Source of the DNA: Streptomyces pinistramenti
Lineage (GTDB): Bacteria; Actinomycetota; Actinomycetes; Streptomycetales; Streptomycetaceae
Direction of reading: 5' to 3'
NCBI RefSeq assembly: GCF_020564935.1
Contig: NZ_JAJCXB010000066.1
Span: 1 to 35,415, forward strand
DNA: 35,415 nucleotides
Of the stretch, positions 22,963-30,259 are shown piece by piece. A model generated the notes under the pieces. The model did no database searches. It saw nothing but the letters and a program-made list of their open reading frames with translations, and had not been told where the DNA came from. Every line of letters starts with the position of its first letter. Positions within the stretch are counted from its first letter, which is position 1. Both the position numbers and the translations under genes were made by a program.

Positions 22963-23508
22963 TCAACTCACCAGCACCCCCAGCACCAGCGCGACCGCGC
23001 CGAGTGCGAAACAGCTGAGCCCTGTCCTGATCCACCGGTGTTTGGCCGCGACGATGCCGCTCGCGTCGTCGAGTGCCGTCACCAGTCCGGCCATCTGGTC
23101 CTCCTCGGTGCCGCGCAGCGCATCGGCGAGCATCCCCGTCCGCGCGGCCAGCCGGATGTCGAGGAAATACGTCACAGGACGGCCGGTGCGCCAGCGGCTC
23201 GACCGGTACCGGGGGAAGGTGGCGAAGAGCAGGAAGCCCACCGCCGCGACCCAGGCCAGGCTGCCGGCTCCGCCGAAGACCCGGCCGGCCCCGACCGTCA
23301 GCGCAGCCTCCCACCGCCCGCTCAGCACCGCCCCCGCACACACCCCTATCGCCGCGATGAGCACGGACGCCTTGCTGTCGGCCCGGCCGATCTCGTTCCG
23401 CACCTCGGCCAGCAGACGCTCGGCGGTCTGCACCCCTTGCGCCTCGTGCGGGGTGGAGCGGGCGGCCGCCGGGGACGGGGCCGGGGATGAGCCAGTTACA
23501 TCCGTCAT
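22963..23508 (-). CDS. Pycsar-type transmembrane effector (DUF5706-like)
   Basis: This 181-residue membrane protein matches the Pycsar effector transmembrane family. After a 25-residue disordered N-terminus come AERLLAEVRNEIGRADSKAS and a first hydrophobic helix (about 48-64), a second helix (82-98), and a cytoplasmic part with RPVTYFLDIRLA. ASGIVAAKHRWIRTGLSCFA leads into a final helix (161-180). The family DSKASVL and KHRWIRTG segments are clear. In Pycsar systems, such effectors respond to cyclic pyrimidine nucleotides made on phage infection and damage the membrane. ATG 23508 has AGGAG 8 bases upstream; a GTG at 23556 is less likely. It is the last gene of the cyclase operon. The family is well supported; the toxic role here is inferred. 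Confidence 0.85.
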   Translation of the reverse strand: MTDVTGSSPAPSPAAARSTPHEAQGVQTAERLLAEVRNEIGRADSKASVLIAAIGVCAGAVLSGRWEAALTVGAGRVFGGAGSLAWVAAVGFLLFATFPRYRSSRWRTGRPVTYFLDIRLAARTGMLADALRGTEEDQMAGLVTALDDASGIVAAKHRWIRTGLSCFALGAVALVLGVLVS

Positions 23509-23565
23509 GTCCCGTACTCCTGGTGTACCCGTCGGGATCTGGGCGTCGGCGTGCACCGTGCCTGG

Positions 23566-23949
23566 TCACAGCAGGCGGGGGACCACCAGCGCCGCGGCAC
23601 CGAGCGCGCCGCACCACAGAGAGCCGCGGTGCCCCAGCCGCACGGCCGCGGCATGCAGGGCGGTCAGCAGCGTGCCGGCGCACCGGTGACCGGCGCCCGC
23701 GAGCGCGCACACCGCGTCTCCGTACGTGTACGCAAAGGCCGCGGCATGGCCCGAAACCCGTCGCTGCGCTCGGGTCCAGCAGTACTCCGGGAACAGCAGC
23801 CCCGCCGCCGCCACATTCAGCGCGTACTCCACACCCGTCCCCAGATGGACCAGCAAGGGCGCCGTCACCCACCGCAGCACCACGTAGAAGGCACCGCCGA
23901 ACAGGAGAAAGGACACGACGGGCCGCAGCGCCTCCGGAGCCGTGCTCAC
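23566..23949 (-). CDS. Small membrane protein of the cyclase operon, function unknown
   Basis: This 127-residue protein has about three hydrophobic segments: VVSFLLFGGAFYVVLRWVTA at 11-30, a weaker one at 38-52 and a C-terminal LWCGALGAAALVVPRLL. The middle is rich in alanine, cysteine and aromatic residues (PEYCWTRAQRRV, AAFAYTYGDAVCALAGAGHR). No catalytic motif is visible and I do not recognise the family. The GTG start overlaps the stop codon of the SPFH-like gene (GTGA), and the effector gene follows, so it is firmly part of this operon. It could be a partner or immunity-like modulator of the membrane effector; this is speculation from context. Confidence 0.75.
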   Translation of the reverse strand: MSTAPEALRPVVSFLLFGGAFYVVLRWVTAPLLVHLGTGVEYALNVAAAGLLFPEYCWTRAQRRVSGHAAAFAYTYGDAVCALAGAGHRCAGTLLTALHAAAVRLGHRGSLWCGALGAAALVVPRLL

Positions 23950-24923
23950 GTGCCCTCCCCCGGCCCGGCCCCTTCGCCGCCCTGTGCACGCGGCCCCTGC
24001 TCCAGCTGCTCCCGGTAGATCGGCTGCTTACGGGTGCGGCCCTGACCGGCATCGTTGAGCCGCGACTTCACTCCCTCCAGCGCGGCGCGTGCGGTCTCCT
24101 CCACCATGTGGTCCTCGATCACTCCGGTGTCGAGGAGCTTCTCGATGAGACGGATCTGATTGCCGCTCGCCTCCCTCTCGTCTTCGCGGATGGAGGAGAT
24201 CGCCAGCGGGATGTCGCCCGGGTTCTGAGCCAGGTGCGCGCCCCAGCGGGCCATCTCGCCCTGGCTGAGGAGCGTGGCGTAGAAGGTGCTCCGCGCCTCC
24301 ATCTCCTCTTGATCGTTGCGGGTGCGCAGCCGAGTGAGTTCGTGCTCGCTCCGGGTCCGCATCTTGCTGTAGTCGATGGAGCGCAACGAGGAGAGCTGGC
24401 TCACCGCCTCCGCGTCGAGGCTGATCCGGACCTGACAGTGGATCTCCAGGCCCTCATCCGCCGCCAGGGGCCCGGAAGCCAGGGCGTCCATCACCGCGTT
24501 TTCCGCGTCGGCGCTGCTCTCGATCGGGTACCGGCGGCTCTCCCTGCGCATCCGGGCCAGCAGCCGCGGTTCGATCAGCGCCCGCACGTCCCTGACCTGC
24601 TTCTCCACGATCACCGTGGGGTCGGTGACCCGCCAGGTCAGATCGGTCTCCGCCGAGAAGAACGAGGCATCTCCCTCACTGGGCAGCCGGTGCTCCAGGG
24701 CCATGTGCTGTATCCCCATGTCCACCTCGTACAGGGTCCGGAAATTCTTGCTCACCAACTCACCGCGCGTGGGCTGCTGGTGGGGAAGATAGGTCTGCGG
24801 CCGGCCGCCGGACGTGAGGTAGACGAGGGCGCGTTCGGCAAAGGCCGGTGGTCGGTTGCGTACGTATTCGAAGCGATGCAGGGTGCGTTCCGCGCGTACG
24901 GGGTCGTTGACGATCGGCGTCAT
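23946..24923 (-). CDS. SPFH/prohibitin-like protein of the cyclase operon
   Basis: This 325-residue protein has no signal peptide or clear membrane helix. Residues about 85-130 (FFSAETDLTWRVTDPTVIVE, then a helix RDVRALIEPRLLARMRRE) and 150-185 (DEGLEIHCQVRISLDAEAVS) resemble the SPFH/band 7 fold, in which a beta-rich domain is followed by repeated helices. From about 190 to 270 it is helical and charged, a likely coiled coil (MRTRSEHELTRLRTRNDQEE). The C-terminus is disordered and Gln/Gly-rich. SPFH proteins form membrane-associated ring scaffolds, so this one may organise the neighbouring membrane effector. GGAGAAGGA precedes ATG 24923. The SPFH call is by pattern and moderately sure; that it belongs to the operon is clear. 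Confidence 0.72.
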   Translation of the reverse strand: MTPIVNDPVRAERTLHRFEYVRNRPPAFAERALVYLTSGGRPQTYLPHQQPTRGELVSKNFRTLYEVDMGIQHMALEHRLPSEGDASFFSAETDLTWRVTDPTVIVEKQVRDVRALIEPRLLARMRRESRRYPIESSADAENAVMDALASGPLAADEGLEIHCQVRISLDAEAVSQLSSLRSIDYSKMRTRSEHELTRLRTRNDQEEMEARSTFYATLLSQGEMARWGAHLAQNPGDIPLAISSIREDEREASGNQIRLIEKLLDTGVIEDHMVEETARAALEGVKSRLNDAGQGRTRKQPIYREQLEQGPRAQGGEGAGPGEGT

Positions 24924-24975
24924 GTCCTTCTCCTGCTTCCGTTCTCGCTCTTGCTGAGGGATGGGTGGTCCGGGT

Positions 24976-25004
24976 CTTCTTCGGTACGGCCTTCTTCGGT
25001 ACGG
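24976..25004. repeat. Two-copy 15-base tandem repeat
   Basis: CTTCTTCGGTACGG occurs at 24976 and 24991 in the 104-base gap between the STAND-like and SPFH-like genes. It is probably slippage; no regulatory role is evident. Confidence 0.5.
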
Positions 25005-25027
25005 GCCGGGGCGTGGCCGACGTGGCG

Positions 25028-27277
25028 TCAGGGGCCTGTGAGCACTTGCGGCGGCCCGCCGGGAAGGGCGGTCCGCAGCCGCTGGGCCGCCGGGCCCGGC
25101 TTACCGCTGCCGTCGCGGAGCCGACGCAGCAGATAGTCGAGCCGGTCCCGCTCATTCGCGGTCACGGCCAGCTCCGGCAGCAGCCGGCGCAGCGCCTCCT
25201 CGACATCCGACACGGCCTCGACGTCCGGCGGCACTCCCACGGCCGGCTTCGCCCCGGAAACGGACCTGGCTGCCGCCTCCTTGGCCGACGCGTGATCGGC
25301 GGCTCGGACCCAGCGGGCGACCCCGTCCCGCGCCTCGTCCCGGGTGGAACGGTCCCCGAGCAGCCCGCGCCACAGGACGACGACGTGCCGCCGGGCGACA
25401 GGGTCACGATCCGCCAGCCAGAGCAGCCGGGGCCAGGCCGAACCGGCTCCCGGCTCGTAGCGGCGCCGCGCCGCGCCGCCCAGAAAGCCCCTGGCCGCCA
25501 GCTCACCCAGACGATCGCCGCTCCCCCGCCACTGCACGAGCCGTCCCAGGACCGTGGTGGCTGCGGGGCCCTGGAGCAGGACATCGAGCGTCTGCTCCAA
25601 GGCTGCCTGCAAAGCGGCGTCGGGCACCGGTCCGACCGCGGCCATCCTGCCGATGTCCCGCAGCGCCGTCGTGACCGTGGTGCCGCCGAGCAGTGCGTAG
25701 GTGCGGGCCGCCGTCCACCGCTGCCCCAGATCGCTCTGCCGGCTCCAGACGCCAAGCAACCGTCCGACCGGTGTGTCCATCCCGTGTTCCGCCGCGGTAT
25801 ACAGCGCCCAGGCCGCGAGTTGGCGTTCCATCAAGCTCGGCGACGAAGCCCAGCGGGTGAGAAACCGCTCGCACGCGTAGCCGAAATCGGAACTCGCCAG
25901 CACCCCGGCGGACACCGCGCCGCGCAGCCGCACCAGCGGCCGTTGATCCGCCACCAGCGCATCCAGCCACTCCAGCAGGGGCTCCCTGACAGCGGGATGA
26001 CCGTTCCAGACATGGCGCAGGACGGCACTCCAGATGTTCTCGTTCTCGAACTCCACCGCCTGTTCAGGAATCCGGCCCCACGGAGTGTCGGAATCGACGC
26101 TGTACTCCCGCGCCCTGGCGAGTTCCAGCCGCTTCGCCCTGGACGTACCGAAAACCGGATGTGCCGCCGCATGTTCCGGCCTCTCGACAGCATCCAATCG
26201 CCCGTAAAGGCGGTCCCCGAGATCGACAACGAGCGGATAGGGCGATCCGTCGAATGCGGCGAGCGAGATCAGAAATGCCTTGTCCCGCAGATCTGTCCCG
26301 CTGTCGCCGAACCAGGAATCGACCAGCGCGTCGGCAGACATGCGCCCGTACCCGGTCAACTGCTCCAACCCGCACCGTCCGCCGGAGTACTCGGTGAGCA
26401 GTCGGGCGAACTCTGCGGCTTCCTGCGGCGAAGGACCGGAGCGCACATACCTTTCACTCACCTCCATCTGCAGCAATCGGTCGATCTCGGCGGATGCCTC
26501 CGCGCGGGAGTGGCCGGACTGCTGGAGCAGATGGCGCAGGTGCGCCGTGACGACATCGGCCGGCCTGGGCGACGTCCACTCCTTCACCTCCACCCCGTCC
26601 AGTACCGTTCCGTGATCCACGACGACGACGAACAGCCCGCCCGAGTCCGCAAGCCGATGCCGGACGGCGTGCAGATGGATGTCCCGCAGCGGCCCGTCCT
26701 CGCCGGCGGCCGGATCCACCACCAGGTGAGCCTTCCCCGGCAGCACATGGCCCGCGTACTCGGCGGGTTCCGTCCCGGGATCCAACGCGATCACTTCGAC
26801 GGCTTCCTTGCCGGTCTGCCGCATCATCCGCAGCGCGGCGGTCCGGCGCCCGGTGCCCCGGCGTCCCCGCAGCACAAGGACGCGCTCTTCGGTGAGCCCG
26901 GCGCACAGTTGGTCGTAGCACCGGTTCGGCGCGAAGGTCCGCTCCACCCTTTCCAGCTCCGTGGCAGGAAGGGGGCCGACCCGGCGCAGCCTCGACGGCT
27001 CGCCGCTGTGCAGGTGCACCCGGACGTGCTTGTCGCCGGCCACGACGTCACCGCGCACCCGGGTGTCACCCATGACGTTGGCCCGGCCGGCCCGCAGGTG
27101 CGGCGCGAGCGCGAAGAGCTGCTCGACGGCCTCCCACGCCTCCGGCGGCGGCTCCTGGTCCTGCGCAGGGGGAGCCGACTGCTTCTCGGGCTCCGCCTCT
27201 TCCCGCTCGGGGCGCTTGTCCTCGCCGCCCCCCGCCTCGTCGCGGTCGGGCTCCCGCTCGTGCTCCTGGCGGTTCAA
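25028..27277 (-). CDS. STAND-like protein with degenerate P-loop and helical repeats
   Basis: This 749-residue protein has a charged, disordered N-terminus (1-45), then a motif at 66-85 (RANVMGD, RVRGDVVAGDKHV) that recurs in the cyclase C-terminus. A P-loop-like segment at 136-146 (VLRGRRGTGRRTAA) has Arg where the Walker A Lys should be. A Walker B-like HLVVD is at 184-188 and a VVVVDHG strand at about 212. From about 370 onward it is helical with HEAT-like repeats (VRLRGAVSAGVL, ERQLAAWALYTAAE, QRWTAARTYALLGG). This layout fits STAND-type signalling NTPases and, given the missing Lys, the inactive STAND class in actinobacterial conflict systems. The TTG start (27277) overlaps the cyclase stop codon and GGAGG lies 9 bases upstream. 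It is probably a scaffold or sensor for the cyclase. Confidence 0.75.
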   Translation of the reverse strand: MNRQEHEREPDRDEAGGGEDKRPEREEAEPEKQSAPPAQDQEPPPEAWEAVEQLFALAPHLRAGRANVMGDTRVRGDVVAGDKHVRVHLHSGEPSRLRRVGPLPATELERVERTFAPNRCYDQLCAGLTEERVLVLRGRRGTGRRTAALRMMRQTGKEAVEVIALDPGTEPAEYAGHVLPGKAHLVVDPAAGEDGPLRDIHLHAVRHRLADSGGLFVVVVDHGTVLDGVEVKEWTSPRPADVVTAHLRHLLQQSGHSRAEASAEIDRLLQMEVSERYVRSGPSPQEAAEFARLLTEYSGGRCGLEQLTGYGRMSADALVDSWFGDSGTDLRDKAFLISLAAFDGSPYPLVVDLGDRLYGRLDAVERPEHAAAHPVFGTSRAKRLELARAREYSVDSDTPWGRIPEQAVEFENENIWSAVLRHVWNGHPAVREPLLEWLDALVADQRPLVRLRGAVSAGVLASSDFGYACERFLTRWASSPSLMERQLAAWALYTAAEHGMDTPVGRLLGVWSRQSDLGQRWTAARTYALLGGTTVTTALRDIGRMAAVGPVPDAALQAALEQTLDVLLQGPAATTVLGRLVQWRGSGDRLGELAARGFLGGAARRRYEPGAGSAWPRLLWLADRDPVARRHVVVLWRGLLGDRSTRDEARDGVARWVRAADHASAKEAAARSVSGAKPAVGVPPDVEAVSDVEEALRRLLPELAVTANERDRLDYLLRRLRDGSGKPGPAAQRLRTALPGGPPQVLTGP

Positions 27278-28089
27278 CGGTCCGTACCTCCAGAAGGCCG
27301 GCGCCGCCTCTGCTCAGCAGCATCGGTACCGACATGTTTGTCACCCGCGACGGCGTCCCCGTCGATCCGGGCCGCCCCGAGGAAGAAGTTGCCGGTTCGC
27401 GTGTGGAGGACCGGCCCGGGGGCGGGATCCGCCGGCAGGCGTTCCCCTTCGGCCCGGCCCTGAGCAGGCGTGACCGCACCGGGCTCGTCCACGGGCGGCC
27501 ACTCGTCCAGCGTGCTGTCCCGCACCACGGAGTCGTGGTACCACCCCGTCAGTACGCCTTCCTTGCTGTCAGTGGTCAGCGGGTGGAAGTACTCGGGACT
27601 GATCCCGTGGTGGGCATGGCGGACCACGCCGTGGTAGACGGCCTCCGACACGCACAGGACGCTGGGCTCCGAACCGGCATCCAGCGCAGCGCGCAACTCC
27701 TCTGCGTCCAGCAGCCGGAAGGCGTGAACGAGATCGGCGCCGCCCGCCCCGAACGCGTCCATCGCCACCTCCCCGGTGTGCAGGACGATGCGGAGCCGGA
27801 CCTGAACACCGGCGGCGGCCAGCCGGTTGTTGCTGGTGAGCCTCATCGGAGTGGTCGTCAAAAGGGCTCGGATCAGGGCTGGTTTGGGCACCGACGGCTC
27901 GATGAGGACGAAGACGCCGTCCCCCCTGTCCTCACTGCGGTATTCCGTCGCTTCGACCGACGCGGCCGAAAGCGTCTCGCGCAGGACGGCGTACAACATG
28001 CGGCGGATCACGGCCTGTTCGCTGTCGAGGCGGCCTCCTGACCCCTCGATGTCCATGAGAAGAATGGTCTTGTTGCTGGGTTCCGGCAT
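27274..28089 (-). CDS. Class III nucleotidyl cyclase-like protein (Pycsar-like)
   Basis: This 271-residue protein has a class III nucleotidyl cyclase fold at residues 7-185. Metal-binding Asp13 lies in TILLMDIEGSG and Asp57 in EDRGDGVFVLI. VRLRIVLHTGEVAMDAFG is at 97-114 and DLVHAFRLLDAEELRAAL at 119-136, retaining Arg125, though the Asn normally four residues before it is Val here. VLCVSEAVYHGV completes the fold. The C-terminus (233-253) carries GDAVAGDKHV, shared with the next protein. ATG 28089 has AAAAGG 7 bases upstream; the longer frame upstream lacks a good signal. Lying with a Pycsar-type effector, it may make cCMP, cUMP or another cyclic nucleotide; the base cannot be read from sequence. 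The loss of Asn could mean weak or conditional activity. Confidence 0.8.
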   Translation of the reverse strand: MPEPSNKTILLMDIEGSGGRLDSEQAVIRRMLYAVLRETLSAASVEATEYRSEDRGDGVFVLIEPSVPKPALIRALLTTTPMRLTSNNRLAAAGVQVRLRIVLHTGEVAMDAFGAGGADLVHAFRLLDAEELRAALDAGSEPSVLCVSEAVYHGVVRHAHHGISPEYFHPLTTDSKEGVLTGWYHDSVVRDSTLDEWPPVDEPGAVTPAQGRAEGERLPADPAPGPVLHTRTGNFFLGAARIDGDAVAGDKHVGTDAAEQRRRRPSGGTDR

Positions 28090-28268
28090 CGCGCGCCTTT
28101 TCGGGTTGGCTCGCCCGGCCTTCAGGGCGGCATCGGTGTACGGGGCATCCGGGCAGGAGCCCGGCAGCCGGCCGGACGGTCGAACTCCCTGCCGGCCTGC
28201 TCCTCGACCAGAGTTCAACAGGACGGCTCACCGCGGGAGGACCGTTGCCACACGCCGAATGTGACGGA

Positions 28269-29012
28269 TTACGCAGAACCACTGATGCGACGCAGCACTT
28301 CGGGCCGCACCACGATCAAGGACCGCCGCCGCGTCGTCACCACACCGCGCTCCCGCAACTCACGCAACAGGCGGGCGACCGCCTCCCTTGAGGAACCCAC
28401 CGACCCGGCCAACTCCTGCTGACTGAGCGGCACTCGGACAAGGATCCCCTCCGGCACCCACTCGCCGTGCCACTCCGCAAGCTCCAGCAGCAGCCGGGCC
28501 AGCCGTTCCTTGACGCCACAGGCCGCGAGCTCCAACCGTTTACGGTCCCCGGCACGCATCCGGTCGGTGATCACCGCCATCAGCCGACGTGCCGCCACCG
28601 GATGCTCGTCGAGGAAGACCGTGAAGCGTTCCGCTGCGACGACCATCGCCTTGACCGGCTCCAACGCCGTCACAGAAGCGGAACGGGACGATCCGTGCAG
28701 GGCCGCACTCTCCCCCACGATGTCCCCCGGCCCACGTAGGGCAAGCAGCGCCTCGTGCCCGTTGTGCGAATCGGCCGTCACCTTCAGCCAGCCATCGAGA
28801 ACCAACAGCACGTGGGAGGACGGCTCCCCTTCCCTGAGCACGACGGCACGGGACGGATAGCGCAGCTCAACACCGGTTGCCAGCAGAGCCTTACGGCTCC
28901 CCTCCGCGAGACGCGCGAGATAGGGAACCCGATCCTCAACCAGAACAGGTTCGAACCCCCGCCCCGATACCTTCAAGCCCTCGACCGCCGCGTCATCGGC
29001 AGCACTCTCCAT
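28269..29012 (-). CDS. Crp/Fnr-family regulator with cyclic-nucleotide-binding domain
   Basis: This 247-residue Crp-type regulator has a cNMP-binding beta-roll at about residues 38-140. The phosphate-binding cassette is visible as GDIVGESAALHGSSRSAS, with Gly100-Glu101 and Arg110-Ser111 in the places used by Crp to hold the cyclic phosphate and ribose. A long dimer helix follows (about 136-165). The C-terminal winged helix has LSQQELAGSVGSSREAVARL at about 196-215. ATG 29012 was chosen because GGGAAGGA lies 8 bases upstream and the upstream extension is not conserved-looking. It is 179 bases from the cyclase gene on the same strand, so it can share the transcript or drive it. A cyclic nucleotide from the neighbouring cyclase is the obvious candidate ligand. 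Confidence 0.9.
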   Translation of the reverse strand: MESAADDAAVEGLKVSGRGFEPVLVEDRVPYLARLAEGSRKALLATGVELRYPSRAVVLREGEPSSHVLLVLDGWLKVTADSHNGHEALLALRGPGDIVGESAALHGSSRSASVTALEPVKAMVVAAERFTVFLDEHPVAARRLMAVITDRMRAGDRKRLELAACGVKERLARLLLELAEWHGEWVPEGILVRVPLSQQELAGSVGSSREAVARLLRELRERGVVTTRRRSLIVVRPEVLRRISGSA

Positions 29013-29665
29013 TGCCGTGTCCTTCCCCGTGCCGACAACAGCACTTGGCGACACCACCCTGCTCACCGAACGGACATCCGGGTTACCCGAAGGGAATCCG
29101 CGGCCCGCCTCCGGCACGGTGGGTTGCCTCAAGCGCCCAACGATTTTCGCGCAAGACGAGGACGAACGGCAAAGTTTCCCGACATCGAAAAGGCACCACA
29201 CAAAGGACCTACAGCACAACACCTACCGGAACACCCGGCATCGACCGCCTCCACCGACCAGCGAGGCACCGCCACTGCGCATCCCCCGAGACCGAACATG
29301 GACGAAGAGGCCATAGCGACGAATGAGTCCAAAATAATCCACATACTCACCCATCACTACGTCAACCGCCGACCCAGACCTGCGCAGGAAACGACTCCCC
29401 CACCCCGAACCGCACGCAGGAGACGTAGACGTATACGCCATCGATTCTGCGCACGACCGCACAACGAAGGGCGGTCCACCCGACAAGATCGGCCCGGTTG
29501 TCGCCCAGCGGCTGATGGATTCTCGCGAAGCGTGAGGAGAAGGAGATACTGCTGGGGACAACACGTTCGATGACGACAACGCGGAGTTTCCCGGCCCCCG
29601 TCTCCGCCGCCAAGCGGCCCACGAGCCGGGACACGACCGGACAACAGACTTCGAGGTGACGGAAG
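29013..29665. other. 653-base divergent gap; candidate palindromic operator at 29079-29089
   Basis: I see no ORF with normal codon use and a ribosome binding site on either strand. The local base composition is less G-rich than neighbouring genes, with A/C-rich runs near 29,190-29,320. The perfect 11-base palindrome CGGGTTACCCG at 29079-29089 lies about 67 bases upstream of the Crp-type gene and could bind a regulator. No canonical TGTGA-N6-TCACA Crp site was found here. Confidence 0.4.
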
Positions 29666-30259
29666 ATGACGAATGCGGGCCGGCCCCCAGAGGCGGGCAG
29701 CGAAATCCAGGGAGAGACCGGAAAGGGAAAACGGCGCATCCCTTTCCTCCTGGCCGTGGCGGGGCTCGCCTACGCGATCGACCTGTTCAGCAAGGTGGCC
29801 GTGGTCGCGCACTTGGAGAATCACGCCCCTGTTGAACTGATCGGTAACGTGCTGGAATTGCGGGTGATGCGCAACCCCGGCGCCGCATTCAGCATCGGCG
29901 AAGCAACAACCATCCTGTTCACCGTCATCGCCGTAGCCGTCACCCTGGCCATCATCCGCATGGCACGCAAGCTCTACAGCGTCCCCTGGGCAATTGCGCT
30001 GGGCCTCCTGCTGGGCGGTGCGCTCGGGAACCTGACGGACCGCCTCTTGCGCAGTCCTGGCCACTTTCAGGGCGCGGTCGTCGACTTCATCTCCGTACGG
30101 GGATTCAGCGTGATGAACCTCGCCGACTGGGCAATTGTCTGCGGCGGCATCCTGATCGTCTTCTTCACCTTCCGAGGCTGGGAGCTGGACAACACCAGCA
30201 AAAAGCCTGATGCCGAGAACACCGAGTCCGACAACAGCGCCCAAACCGCCCGGACTTGA
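29666..30259 (+). CDS. lspA: Signal peptidase II (lipoprotein signal peptidase)
   Basis: This 197-residue membrane aspartyl protease removes signal peptides from prolipoproteins. It has four hydrophobic helices. DLFSKVAVV is at 39-47 and VMRNPGAAFSI at 67-77. The two catalytic aspartates are Asp125 in GALGNLTDRLLR and Asp154 in MNLADWAIV, and VVDFIS is at 138-143. The N-terminus is a polar 23-residue extension and the C-terminus is an acidic tail. GAGG lies 9 bases before the ATG. The gene stands alone, away from the rluD/dnaE neighbourhood where I expect the main Streptomyces lspA, so it may be a second copy with a special lipoprotein substrate or an inhibitor-tolerant role. It is divergent from the Crp-type gene. 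Confidence 0.93.
   Translation: MTNAGRPPEAGSEIQGETGKGKRRIPFLLAVAGLAYAIDLFSKVAVVAHLENHAPVELIGNVLELRVMRNPGAAFSIGEATTILFTVIAVAVTLAIIRMARKLYSVPWAIALGLLLGGALGNLTDRLLRSPGHFQGAVVDFISVRGFSVMNLADWAIVCGGILIVFFTFRGWELDNTSKKPDAENTESDNSAQTART

Noticed and set aside
24965..27463. Plus-strand 832-codon frame opposite the STAND-like gene
   Set aside because: It is Arg/Pro/Gln-rich and motif-free, while the minus strand has overlapping starts, a ribosome binding site and recognisable features.
28258..28268. TGTGA half-site after the Crp-type gene as a Crp binding site
   Set aside because: Only one half matches; there is no TCACA at the right spacing, so it is probably chance.
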